From Streptomyces glomeratus (GTDB lineage: Bacteria > Actinomycetota > Actinomycetes > Streptomycetales > Streptomycetaceae), in NCBI RefSeq assembly GCF_021462825.1, contig NZ_JAKEEB010000018.1, positions 1 to 64,000 on the forward strand: a stretch of 64,000 bases of DNA, read 5' to 3'. The number at the start of each line of letters is the position of its first letter. Position 1 is the stretch's first letter. Both the position numbers and the translations under genes were made by a program. This document shows, piece by piece, positions 16,044 through 24,664 of the stretch. The notes below the pieces were generated by a model, which was not told the origin of the DNA, did not search any database, and saw only the letters and a list, made by a program, of their open reading frames with translations.

Positions 16044-17556
16044 GGATTCCCTCCTCGGGGTCGTGGACGGCGTCGTGGTAGACGTCGAGGATCCGGCCTC
16101 GCTTCGGCTTGTACTGCGAGGTGAGCAGGCCGTTGTCGATGGAGAACGGAGGATCCGCGACGATGGCGCGGCCGATCCGCTCGTCGGCGGCGCGCACGGC
16201 GTTGGTGAGGGCGAGCCGGGCGGCGATCGCCTTCTCGTCGGCGGGTTCGGCGGCCGGGGACACCACGGCCACCAGCTCGGTCTGTCCCGGGCAGAACAGG
16301 ACGCACTCGGCGATGGCCGGATCGGCCTTCATGTCCTCCTCGATCGGCCGGACGATCACCTTCTTGCCGTTGTCCAGAACGATCACGTCGTCGGCCCGGC
16401 CCCGGATGAACAGGAATCCGTCCTCGTCGAGATAGCCCAGGTCGCCGGTGCGAACGGTGCCGTCCGGGCCGAACACCCGCTCCGAGTCGCCCGGCCGGCA
16501 GTAGGCGTAGTGGTCGTTGACCGGGTGCTCGCTGCGGACGCTGACGACGCCGTCCTCCCCGATCAGCACCTCTTTGCCCGGAAGTACCTGGCCGACGCTG
16601 CCGTCGCGGTGGGCCTTGGGATGGTTCTTGGTGACGATGCATGTCTCGTTGAGCCCGTAGCCCTCGTAGATGGGCAGTCCGGCCTCGGTGAAGAAACGCA
16701 GCATGCTCGAGGCCGCGGGTGCCGATCCGGTCCACAGGTAGCGGATGCGGTCGCCGAAGACGGCCCGCGCCGCCTGCCCCACGGTCTGTCCGTCGCCCGC
16801 CCGGCGCATCCTGGCCTCGATCTGGCGCTTGGCGGTCTCGTAGAAGGCCGGGACGCCCATCACCACGGTCGGCCGCACCCGGCGCAGCGCCGCGAACGCG
16901 GCCTCGTAGGTACTGACCGTCACGTCGTGGCCGTGCAGGAGCGCCGAGTAGATCCAGTAGCGCTGCTGGAGGAGGGAGAGCGGCAGGAACACGAACAGGT
17001 CGTCACCCGGGCCGTGTTCGAAGATCTGCTGCACCGCCCGCAGCGAGCTGTCGATGCTGCCCGCGGTGGCGCCGAGCCCCTTGGGCTCGCCGGTGCTGCC
17101 CGAGGTGAACTTGACGGTGGTGACGTCCTTCGGACCCCACGTCACCGGCCGCAGCGGCACCCCATCCAGGTCCGCCCGCTGCGACACCTCGGTCACCTCG
17201 CCGATGGGGACCGCGCCGGGCGCCTCGGCGGGTCGGTCGGTGAACAGCAGCCGGATGCCGTAACGCCGGATCAGATCGCCGGTCGGCGCGAACTTGCCCG
17301 GCTCGAACCCGGCGGTCTCGGCCTTCAGGCGCAGCGCCGCCAGATCCAGCAGGACCCATTCCAGACTGTTGGCCGCGAGGATGCCGATCCGGTCGCCGGG
17401 GCGGACCCCCTGCCCCGTCAGCCACCGGGCGACCCGGCCGGAGCGCCGGTACAGCTCGCGCAGGGTCAGGGTCTGGGTGCCCAGCAGGCTCGCAACGCGG
17501 ATGTGCCCGTCCCCCGGCTCGGTGGCGACGATGCGACCGAGCGTGTCCTGAGTCAT
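16033..17556 (-). CDS. tri29: ANL-superfamily acid:ACP ligase (Tri29-like)
   Basis: A 507-residue adenylate-forming enzyme. Core motifs are VKFTSGSTGEPKG (about 148-160), YEGYGLNET (A5), RTGDLGYLDEDGFLFIRGRA (A7-A8 hinge) and a C-terminal Lys region SQYKPKRGRI. By homology and position it should activate hydrazinoacetate and load it on the adjacent ACP (tri30). It starts 4 bases inside the end of the tri28 gene (ATGA overlap), so hydrazine synthesis and loading are translationally linked. Confidence 0.85.
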   Translation of the reverse strand: MTQDTLGRIVATEPGDGHIRVASLLGTQTLTLRELYRRSGRVARWLTGQGVRPGDRIGILAANSLEWVLLDLAALRLKAETAGFEPGKFAPTGDLIRRYGIRLLFTDRPAEAPGAVPIGEVTEVSQRADLDGVPLRPVTWGPKDVTTVKFTSGSTGEPKGLGATAGSIDSSLRAVQQIFEHGPGDDLFVFLPLSLLQQRYWIYSALLHGHDVTVSTYEAAFAALRRVRPTVVMGVPAFYETAKRQIEARMRRAGDGQTVGQAARAVFGDRIRYLWTGSAPAASSMLRFFTEAGLPIYEGYGLNETCIVTKNHPKAHRDGSVGQVLPGKEVLIGEDGVVSVRSEHPVNDHYAYCRPGDSERVFGPDGTVRTGDLGYLDEDGFLFIRGRADDVIVLDNGKKVIVRPIEEDMKADPAIAECVLFCPGQTELVAVVSPAAEPADEKAIAARLALTNAVRAADERIGRAIVADPPFSIDNGLLTSQYKPKRGRILDVYHDAVHDPEEGIHAV

Positions 17557-19586
17557 CGGTCCCCCTCCCCCGCTGCCTGTTCGGCCGGTCGCAGGCCCGT
17601 GCCGGATGTGTCGTCCGGCTGGAAGAAGACGGTCTCGGCGAGCCGTATCTCACTGTCCGGCGCGACCAGTTCGACCGTCTGCGGCCAGCTGGTGGGCTCC
17701 GGCAGACCCAGCGCGGCGGCCAGCCGGCCGGCGAAGCGGGGCATCACGGGCACGGCGACGTGCGCGAGCAGCCGTGCCGCGGCCAGTTCCAGCGCGACGG
17801 CGGTGCGGGCCTCGTCCTGCCATCCGGCGCTCTGCGCGGTGAGCGCCTCCTGGCGGGAGAACCGGACCGTGTCCTCGACCAGTCCGTCGAGTTCGGCCGC
17901 TGCCTGGTTCAGCGAGAAGCCGTCCGCGCGCAGGCTTCCGCCGACGGCCGCGAGGCGGGCGCCGAGACGGGCGAGGAAAGCGGAGTGCTCCGGTGTCCAG
18001 TTGCCGGCGTCGGGCGCCTTGCCGTCGTAGTGCTTGACGACCCGCGCGCCCAGGTCGTGCAGCCAGCGCTGCCAGGTCCCGATGAGGGTCTCGTCGAGCG
18101 TCCTGGCGTAGTGCGCGCGGCGGAAGTCGGTGCGCTCGCCCTCGGGCCGGGAGCGGGAGAGGAAGTAGCGGACGGCGTCGACGGAGTCGGGGGTCAGGAT
18201 CTCCTTGCCCCAGATGGCGTGGCGCCGGCTCGTCGAGAACTTGCTGCCCTCCAGCAGGTAGAACTCGTTGACGTGGTAGTCGATGTCCGGCTCCCAGTCG
18301 GGGTGGGCCAGCCGGTAGAGCACCGGGTAGAGCACGGAGTGGTAGAAGCTGTTGTCGTAGCCGAAGAAGTGGACGATCTTCCAGTCCTGGTCCGGTTCGG
18401 CCGCCTTCCAGTCGCGCCCCAGCCTCAGGCCCAGCGACTGGATGCCGTGCAGGAAGCCGTAGGACATCTCGGGCCAGACCCAGATCACCTGCCCGTCGAC
18501 GTCCGTCTCCGCGGGCGGTACGCCCCACGAGGACGGGTGGGTCAGGGGGATGTCCATGGCGGGGCGGGCGAAAAGCCGGTCGCTCAGCTCGCGCAGCCGG
18601 GCCGGGACACGGCCGAGGCGGTGGTGAGCGGTGACCTCGTCGCGGAACAGGTGCAGCGGAAGCGAGTAACGGGCCAGCGGTGCGCGCCGCGGCTCGGCCG
18701 CGGAGCCGGCGGAACGCGGCTCGGCCAGGTCCACCACGGTGTTGGGCTCGCCGCACTCCTCGCAGATGTTGCCGCTGGTGCCCGAGCCGCAGCCGGGGCA
18801 GCCACCCTTGACGTCCACCTCGTACAGGTACTGTCCGCTCTCGGCGTCGAAGAGCGCGTCCTTCTCGGTGACGGTGGCCCAGCCGGAGGCGACCACCCGG
18901 GAGAAGAAGTCACGCAGGCCGTCGCGGTAGCCGGGCTCCGCGTCGGTGACGGTGTACTGGTCGGGCCTGATGTCCATCAGGTCGAGGGTGCGGGCGATCT
19001 CGGCGCTGTAGTGCGCGGCGGTCTCGGCGGGCTCGCGGCCCTCCTGGCGGGCGGCGCCCACCACATAGCTCTGGTAGTCGTCGCTGCCGGTCAGGTGCCA
19101 CGCCTCGGTGCCGTTCATGCGCTGGAAGCGGACGAACGCGTCGGCGCCGAGGTAGGGGCCGGACAGATGGCCGAGGTGCAGGTCGCCGTTGGGTGTGGGC
19201 GGCGTGGAGAAGACGAACACCGGGCGGTCGCCGAAGGCCCGGCGCTCGGCGTTGTCGGCGGACTTCAGGGCGCGGCCCGCATCGCGCCAGTACTGGGTGA
19301 CGAAGATCAGGTCGGTGTCGCCGGTGTTCTCCAGGACGTGGGTCTCGAAGGGCTCGAAGAGGGCCAGCGTGCCCGGCTCGGCGGGGTGCCTGCGGCCGTC
19401 CACGACGAACTCGCCCCGGCCCGCGACGATGACGAAGAACTCGGTCTCGTCGTGCTGGTGGCCGGTGGAGGCCTGCCCCGGGGCGACCCGCCCCCAGCCG
19501 GCCCCCACGCCCAGCCCCTCGATGCTGCTCATGCGGATGCCGAACGCGTCGTGGAGGGCACGCGCGTCATAGCGACTGAAGATCAT
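17553..19586 (-). CDS. tri28: Cupin/methionyl-tRNA-synthetase-like fusion, hydrazine synthetase (Tri28/Spb40-like)
   Basis: A 677-residue fusion. Residues 1-105 form a cupin with metal ligands His43, His45, Glu49 and His83. From about 120 it is a class I MetRS-like catalytic module with HLGH at 137-140, a zinc knuckle (Cys263, 266, 275, 278) and KFSTS at 449-453. There is no clear tRNA-anticodon function. In triacsin and s56-p1 biosynthesis such fusions use ATP to join glycine to N6-hydroxylysine, forming an N-N bond. ATG 19586 follows AAAGGA; longer upstream frames lack homology. It is not a housekeeping MetRS: the cupin and operon context rule that out. Confidence 0.93.
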   Translation of the reverse strand: MIFSRYDARALHDAFGIRMSSIEGLGVGAGWGRVAPGQASTGHQHDETEFFVIVAGRGEFVVDGRRHPAEPGTLALFEPFETHVLENTGDTDLIFVTQYWRDAGRALKSADNAERRAFGDRPVFVFSTPPTPNGDLHLGHLSGPYLGADAFVRFQRMNGTEAWHLTGSDDYQSYVVGAARQEGREPAETAAHYSAEIARTLDLMDIRPDQYTVTDAEPGYRDGLRDFFSRVVASGWATVTEKDALFDAESGQYLYEVDVKGGCPGCGSGTSGNICEECGEPNTVVDLAEPRSAGSAAEPRRAPLARYSLPLHLFRDEVTAHHRLGRVPARLRELSDRLFARPAMDIPLTHPSSWGVPPAETDVDGQVIWVWPEMSYGFLHGIQSLGLRLGRDWKAAEPDQDWKIVHFFGYDNSFYHSVLYPVLYRLAHPDWEPDIDYHVNEFYLLEGSKFSTSRRHAIWGKEILTPDSVDAVRYFLSRSRPEGERTDFRRAHYARTLDETLIGTWQRWLHDLGARVVKHYDGKAPDAGNWTPEHSAFLARLGARLAAVGGSLRADGFSLNQAAAELDGLVEDTVRFSRQEALTAQSAGWQDEARTAVALELAAARLLAHVAVPVMPRFAGRLAAALGLPEPTSWPQTVELVAPDSEIRLAETVFFQPDDTSGTGLRPAEQAAGEGDR

Positions 19587-19687
19587 GTCGGATCCTTTCG
19601 GGAGGACGTTCCGACGGCTCGGCAAGGCCTTCGGAAGACGCCCGGTAAGGCTGCTCGGGAACCGGGAAGGGTTCGGGGAGGCGTCGG

Positions 19688-20746
19688 TCAGGCGGCGTGC
19701 TTGGACAGCAGGCGGACGGTCTCGGCGGCGATGGCCGGTGCCAGGCGGTAGCCCGAGCCGCCGGCGGCACCCGCGAAGAGCAGGCGCCCGTCGTCGGTGA
19801 GCGTGCGCACCAGTGGACCGCCGCCCGGGTTGTAGGCGTCGCAGAAGACCCGTCCCGAGCGGCATCGGTCCGCCAGCCGGGGCGCGTAGCGGGCCAGAAT
19901 CTCCACGGCCTCAGCCCGGTTGGCGGGGGTCAGACCGGGATCGACGGTGTCGGGGTCCACGTCCCACTCGCTGCAGGTGTAGCTGAACAGCCAGTGGCCG
20001 CGTGCCCGGTAGGGCAACAGGAAGGCGTCCTCGTCGTGGAAGAGGACCGCGCCGTCCCCGTCGGACGGGACGTCCTCGATGTGCAGCGCCACGATCTTCT
20101 TCACGCGCGCCCCGAGCGGTGCCACCAGATCGCGCCAGGCGGGATGCGCCAGCCACGGCCCGGGGGCCAGCACCACCTGCCGTGCGGTGAGCACGTCGCC
20201 CGTGCACAGCGTGAGCCGGACCCCTTCCGTGTCCGGCTCGACGCCGGTCACCGTCACCCCTTCACGGAACTCCACCCGCGGACGCAGCTCGGCGGCGAGG
20301 GCCTGGGTGAGGGCGGGCACGTCCGCGAACTGGCAGCCATCCCCGGCCCAGGCCGCCGTGCCCTCCGGAAGGGTGACGGCGCCTGACGGCGCATCGTCCA
20401 CGCGCCGCAGGTTCGACTCGGGCAGGTACACCTCTTCGAGGCGCCGCCCGGCCGATTCGGGCGCGACCACGGTCATCCCGAGCGGGTGGATGGGCAGCCC
20501 GGGGCGGTGCGCGGCGAGTTGGGCGTAGTAGCGCTGGCTCTCGGAGGCCATGGCCCGGACCGCCGGGGTGACTCCGCGGGGGAAGTGCAGACCGGCGGAG
20601 CGCCGGGTCGCGCCGGAGGACACCAGGTCGCGGTCGAGAACCGTCACCTCCGCGCCCGGGTCCGCGGCCAGGATCTCGCGCGCGATCATGCATCCGATCA
20701 CGCCGGCGCCGATCACGGCGATCCGGGTGTTGTGCGTCGGGCTCAT
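19688..20746 (-). CDS. tri27: DAAO-type FAD oxidoreductase releasing hydrazinoacetate (Tri27-like)
   Basis: A 352-residue flavoprotein of the glycine oxidase/DAAO fold: FAD motif GAGVIG at 13-18, a second dinucleotide segment ATRRSAGLHFPRGV, and the C-terminal GRLLFAGAAGGSGYRLAPAI motif. In the related spb pathway this enzyme cleaves the N6-(carboxymethylamino)lysine intermediate oxidatively to hydrazinoacetate and 2-aminoadipate 6-semialdehyde. Its ATG overlaps the stop of the lysine N-hydroxylase by 4 bases. Confidence 0.88.
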   Translation of the reverse strand: MSPTHNTRIAVIGAGVIGCMIAREILAADPGAEVTVLDRDLVSSGATRRSAGLHFPRGVTPAVRAMASESQRYYAQLAAHRPGLPIHPLGMTVVAPESAGRRLEEVYLPESNLRRVDDAPSGAVTLPEGTAAWAGDGCQFADVPALTQALAAELRPRVEFREGVTVTGVEPDTEGVRLTLCTGDVLTARQVVLAPGPWLAHPAWRDLVAPLGARVKKIVALHIEDVPSDGDGAVLFHDEDAFLLPYRARGHWLFSYTCSEWDVDPDTVDPGLTPANRAEAVEILARYAPRLADRCRSGRVFCDAYNPGGGPLVRTLTDDGRLLFAGAAGGSGYRLAPAIAAETVRLLSKHAA

Positions 20747-22062
20747 GTGTCCCTCCCGGCCCCGGCCCCCATCTTGGTCGACCACTCGATGAACGACGGC
20801 AGTTGCTCGTTGCTCGACACCTTGCCGAGCCGGTCGGCGATCCGCTGGCTGCGCCAGGCGTTCAGGCTGAGGTTGGGGTCGGCGAGTCCGCGCTGGCCGC
20901 GCGCCGCGTTCTGCACGAAGATCCGGCGGTCGTCCGGCCCGTCCCAGACAACGGCGTAGTCCTCGTCGATGCGCAGTTCGTCGCCGTCCCGCTCCAGCCG
21001 GTCGGCGACGGGGTCGAGGAAGTCCATACGGGTGGGCCGGAAGCCGGTCGCCCAGATCACGACGTCCGCCTCGAACATTTCCATGGCCTCGTGGTCGTCG
21101 TTGTGCCGCGCGGACACCTGCCATCCGCCGTACAGGCCGGTGGACACGTCGGTCACCTCACGGTTGGGGTACAGGCCCACCAGGTCGACGTTGCCCTCGA
21201 CGAACCGGTGCACGTAGGCGCGCTGGTAGATGTCGCGCAGCGTGCTCTCCGAGATGCCGTCGCTGGTGAGGATGTGCCGGTCGTTGAACGCCCGCCGGGC
21301 GTCGCGGTCGAGACTGAAGAAGTACTCCGCGTGCGACGGCATGTAGTAGTCGTTGGTGAAGGGCGAGTCGTCGATCGGGAAGTAGTTGCCCCGCCGGGAG
21401 ATCCACGAGACGCGGCGCGGCAGGGCCTTGCCCGGCTGGGAGATCATGTCGAGGAATGCCTCGGCCCCGGACTGTCCGCCGCCGATCACCACGACGCGCT
21501 TGCCGCTCAGGTTTCTGGCGTGGTGGAGGTACTCGCTGACGTGGAACTGCGTGGGGCCCAGGGCGCCTTGGACCTGCTCCGGGACCCAGGGGCGGCTGCC
21601 CACGCCGACGACCACGTTGTCCGCGGTGACGGTACGGCGGTCCGTGCGGACCGTGAACACCCCGTCGAAGGTGACCTCTCGTACGGTCTCGCCGAAGACG
21701 ACGTTCTTGTTGCAACGGCTGGCCCACGCAAGGTAGTTGCGGTACTCGGCCCGTGGTACGGCGTCGAACTGGGCGTTGAGGAAGTGGTACAGGCGGCCGT
21801 TGTCGTGCAGGTAGGCCAGGAACGAGAAGGGGTTGCGGGGGTCGGCCAGCGTCACCAGGTCCTTGAACAGGGAGACCTGCAGGGTGTTTCCGGGCAGTTG
21901 CTGACCGTCGTGCCAGCTGAAGGACTCCTTTCGCTCCAGGAACAGATTGGTCACCTCCGGCCGGCTGTACAGCAGTGACGCGAGACTCAGGTTGGCCGGG
22001 CCTACGCCGACTCCCAGGCATCGGTAGTGCGTCGGGCCGGAGCGAGTGGGCTCATGAGCCAT
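20743..22062 (-). CDS. tri26: L-lysine N6-monooxygenase (Tri26-like)
   Basis: A 439-residue class B N-hydroxylase of the IucD/SidA/PvdA family. FAD motif GVGVGPANL at 17-25; substrate segment LPGNTLQVSLFKDLVTLADP; NADPH motif VVVIGGGQSGAEA; C-terminal ATGFRPT and DPNLSLNAWRSQRIAD. It should convert lysine to N6-hydroxylysine, the amine partner for tri28. In this context it serves hydrazine formation rather than a siderophore: no siderophore synthetase is nearby. Confidence 0.93.
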   Translation of the reverse strand: MAHEPTRSGPTHYRCLGVGVGPANLSLASLLYSRPEVTNLFLERKESFSWHDGQQLPGNTLQVSLFKDLVTLADPRNPFSFLAYLHDNGRLYHFLNAQFDAVPRAEYRNYLAWASRCNKNVVFGETVREVTFDGVFTVRTDRRTVTADNVVVGVGSRPWVPEQVQGALGPTQFHVSEYLHHARNLSGKRVVVIGGGQSGAEAFLDMISQPGKALPRRVSWISRRGNYFPIDDSPFTNDYYMPSHAEYFFSLDRDARRAFNDRHILTSDGISESTLRDIYQRAYVHRFVEGNVDLVGLYPNREVTDVSTGLYGGWQVSARHNDDHEAMEMFEADVVIWATGFRPTRMDFLDPVADRLERDGDELRIDEDYAVVWDGPDDRRIFVQNAARGQRGLADPNLSLNAWRSQRIADRLGKVSSNEQLPSFIEWSTKMGAGAGRDT

Positions 22063-22221
22063 GTGGGATCTCTCCTTCGGGCGGGTCGCCGCGCTCGATG
22101 GTGTGAAGCGGTTCTCGTGCGGTGCCCGGCGGGCCGCCGGACGCGTACCGAGCGGCCGCCACCGCTCGGCGGGGGCTCGGCGACGCGGTGCCGAGGGGTG
22201 TGTGCGGGCCTGGCACGGGGG

Positions 22222-23409
22222 TCATGGTGCGACTCCCGGGCGGGTGGGCGGAGTCCGGGTGAACGTCGTGGGCACACCGTGGGCGTGGAGGAAACGCACC
22301 CAGCGGGCGGCCTCCTCGGGGTCCTCTGCGGCGCGGTTCAGGCCCGTCGGCAGGGCTCCGTCGAGGATGCGGGTCACGCCGTGGGCGAGCGGCAGCGAGA
22401 CACAGCGAGCCATCGCGCTCTCGGTCTCGTCGCCTCGGAGGTCCAGCAGGTGGGATCCTCGCCACCGGATCCCGCCGTCGGTGTCCTGGACGGTCAGCTC
22501 GACGGAGAGGACCACCCGGTCCCGGTCGGCCTGCGTGGTCGGGTAGCGGTCGGCGAGTTCCTTGGCCAGTGACCGGATCCGGGCCTCGTCGCCGGTCAGG
22601 ACGGTGTCGAAGACCTCGGTCCAGGCCGTGCGCCAGCCGGCGTTGCGCAGCGTGCCCCGGACGAATGTCCGGAGGTGCCAGCCGTCCGGGATGCGGTACT
22701 GGGCGACGAACGGCAGGCTGTCCCGGTTCGGGTAGACCTCGAACGGCTCCCCGTCCAGGACCAGGGTGCGGGTGGCCTGCCAGGGGTGGCGGGCCGTGCG
22801 CCGCCTGCCGCCGTCGATGTGCCGCGCGGGCGTGCGGAGCGCGGCCAGGACGCCGTAGGGAGCCCAGCTGAAGCGGTAGCGGAAGTCGTTGGGTTCGGCG
22901 GGGATGCCGCCGCAGTACGAGGTGAAGGTCACCGACTCCGCACGGTCGCCGACCTCTTCGCGGGCCCGCTCGACCAGCAGGTGGCTCAGCACATGGTCGA
23001 TGCCCGGGTCGAGCCCGGCCTCGGTCAGGACGACGAGGCCGGCGCGGGCCGCGGCGGCCGCCTGTTCGGTGAGCGCCTCGGAGGTGTAGCTGGTGCAGGC
23101 GAAGTGGGCCCCGCGGGCGGTGGCCAGCCGGAGCAGGGCCGGGTGTTCGGTCGCGGGCAGCATGGAGACGACCACGTCACCGGGGCGTATCCCGGCCGCC
23201 AGGGCGCCTGGTCGGAGGGCGCGGGCCTGTGCGCGTCCGGCGAGTCCCAGGGCCGCGAGCCGACGGTCGGCGCGCTCGGCGGTACGGTCCCACAGCAGCA
23301 GCCGCCGGGCGCGTTCGCACAGCAGCCCCAGGCCGCTGCGGCCGGTGGACAGTCCCGTCCCGATCCAGTGGACGACGCCGCTTGCGGGCACGATCCGGTC
23401 ACCGGACAC
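22222..23409 (-). CDS. Saccharopine dehydrogenase/reductase-family protein (Lys9-like)
   Basis: A 395-residue protein with an N-terminal Rossmann segment (VVHWIGTGLSTGRSGLGLL) and a long substrate domain containing LTEAGLDPGIDHVLSHLLVE and YCGGIPAEPNDFRYRFSWAP, diagnostic of saccharopine reductases. GTG 23409 with GGGGAGGG upstream overlaps the preceding gene by 11 bases. With its neighbour it forms a Lys9/Lys1-like pair that could convert aminoadipate semialdehyde plus glutamate through saccharopine back to lysine. It would fall in the tri23-25 interval; I do not recall an experimentally fixed role. Confidence 0.8.
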   Translation of the reverse strand: MSGDRIVPASGVVHWIGTGLSTGRSGLGLLCERARRLLLWDRTAERADRRLAALGLAGRAQARALRPGALAAGIRPGDVVVSMLPATEHPALLRLATARGAHFACTSYTSEALTEQAAAAARAGLVVLTEAGLDPGIDHVLSHLLVERAREEVGDRAESVTFTSYCGGIPAEPNDFRYRFSWAPYGVLAALRTPARHIDGGRRRTARHPWQATRTLVLDGEPFEVYPNRDSLPFVAQYRIPDGWHLRTFVRGTLRNAGWRTAWTEVFDTVLTGDEARIRSLAKELADRYPTTQADRDRVVLSVELTVQDTDGGIRWRGSHLLDLRGDETESAMARCVSLPLAHGVTRILDGALPTGLNRAAEDPEEAARWVRFLHAHGVPTTFTRTPPTRPGVAP

Positions 23410-24526
23410 GGACGCCCTCCCCTCGACCGGCACCGTGCGTGTCCGCTGCCGCGGCGGAGACGGCTTCGGCTCCCTGCGCACCGGAACCGGCCGCTTCCCT
23501 GGCCACGGCCTCAGCGAAGGCGCGCAGGCAGCGGGGCCAGGGCGAGGCGTCCGCGCCCAGGTCCGCCAGATGGGGCCACAGTTCGGCGGAGAAGTCCGAA
23601 CTGGCCTCGGCCGGCAGCAGGGAGGGCAGGTTGTCGATGGCGATCAGGTCCAGCGGACTGTCACCGCCGCGCAGCCGCCGGACCGGCTGCGCCCAGTCGG
23701 TCACGGCGTCGTAGACGGGCAGGACGTTGCAGTCGGAGCCCACGTCGCAGGTGACGTCGACGACGACGGAGAGGCGCCGCCCGGGCGCGTCGAGGTCGGC
23801 CGGGGTGAGGAACGGCCGCACCCGGCGGGTCACCAGCACGGTGTTGACCAGGATGTCGTGTCCGAGCAGGGCCTGCCGGTCCAGGGTGCGGGTCTCCGCC
23901 AGGTCCCAGCGGACCGGCGTGATTCCGGCGGTCGTCAGCGCGTCGCACGCTCCCCGGCCGCTGCGGCCCAGGGCCCCGATGACCAGGGCCGTCCCGCCAC
24001 CACGGCCGTCCCGCAGCAGGGCGTCCAGTTCCGCCCGGTCCAGGGAGCGCAGCGGCGCCTGCAGCGTGCCGCGCCGGTGCAGGACCGCCAGCGCCGCACC
24101 CAGGTAGCCGGCCCAGTAGCCGAAGGCCGCGAGGCGCCGCCCGTGGTCGTCCGTGAGGTACTCCAGGTCGAGCAGCGCGCCGCCGCCCGCCGTGAAGCGG
24201 CCGAGCAGCTCCCGGGCGCCCGGCTGGCCCTTGTAGGCGTGACCGAAGTACACATGCCGGTGGCGCAGCGGACCCGGCAGCGCGGCCAGCTCCTTCAGCC
24301 CCAGGACGTGATGGTCCTCGGGGGCCCCGGTCCAGCTGCCGGCCGGTGCGGTGGCACAGCCCGCGCGGACGTACTCGGCGAGCGGGAAGACGCGCTGGGG
24401 GGACTCCTCGACGGTGATCTGGACGCCCTGGCTCACCAGCCGCGCGGCGTCTCGCGGCACGAGCGGCGCTCGGCGTTCGGTGGGACGGCTCTCGTGCCGC
24501 AGCCACAGGCGGGGCAGGTCCGACAT
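23399..24526 (-). CDS. Saccharopine dehydrogenase, L-lysine-forming type (Lys1/AlaDH-like)
   Basis: A 375-residue protein of the alanine dehydrogenase/Lys1 fold. The start LWLRHESRPTERRAPLVPRD carries the Arg/Glu substrate signature of the family. HHVLGLKELAALPGPLRHRH and VYFGHAYKGQPG follow, then ALVIGALGRSGRGACDAL (NAD Rossmann, about 180-200) and VVVDVTCDVGSDCNVLPVY. This class interconverts saccharopine and lysine. Most bacteria make lysine by DAP, so a fungal-type saccharopine step inside a lysine-consuming cluster points to recycling. The C-terminal 30 residues are low complexity. Confidence 0.82.
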   Translation of the reverse strand: MSDLPRLWLRHESRPTERRAPLVPRDAARLVSQGVQITVEESPQRVFPLAEYVRAGCATAPAGSWTGAPEDHHVLGLKELAALPGPLRHRHVYFGHAYKGQPGARELLGRFTAGGGALLDLEYLTDDHGRRLAAFGYWAGYLGAALAVLHRRGTLQAPLRSLDRAELDALLRDGRGGGTALVIGALGRSGRGACDALTTAGITPVRWDLAETRTLDRQALLGHDILVNTVLVTRRVRPFLTPADLDAPGRRLSVVVDVTCDVGSDCNVLPVYDAVTDWAQPVRRLRGGDSPLDLIAIDNLPSLLPAEASSDFSAELWPHLADLGADASPWPRCLRAFAEAVAREAAGSGAQGAEAVSAAAADTHGAGRGEGVRVR

Positions 24527-24664
24527 CAGTGCTGCTCCTCGAAGGGGTAACGTGCCCCGGCCCGGCGGACGCGGGCCGGATGGGCCGTTGTGCGGGTCGG
24601 GGTGGTCAAGCTCGGGCTCCTTGCGGGTGGGTGGGACCCGGCGGCGGGCCGGGGTGCCGGGCCG

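Noticed and set aside
17553..19586. Housekeeping methionyl-tRNA synthetase
   Set aside because: N-terminal cupin, four-base coupling to a ligase gene and position beside a lysine N-hydroxylase identify the hydrazine synthetase type.
20743..22062. Siderophore cluster marker (lysine N-hydroxylase)
   Set aside because: No NIS or NRPS siderophore synthetase in the window; partners are those of hydrazine formation.
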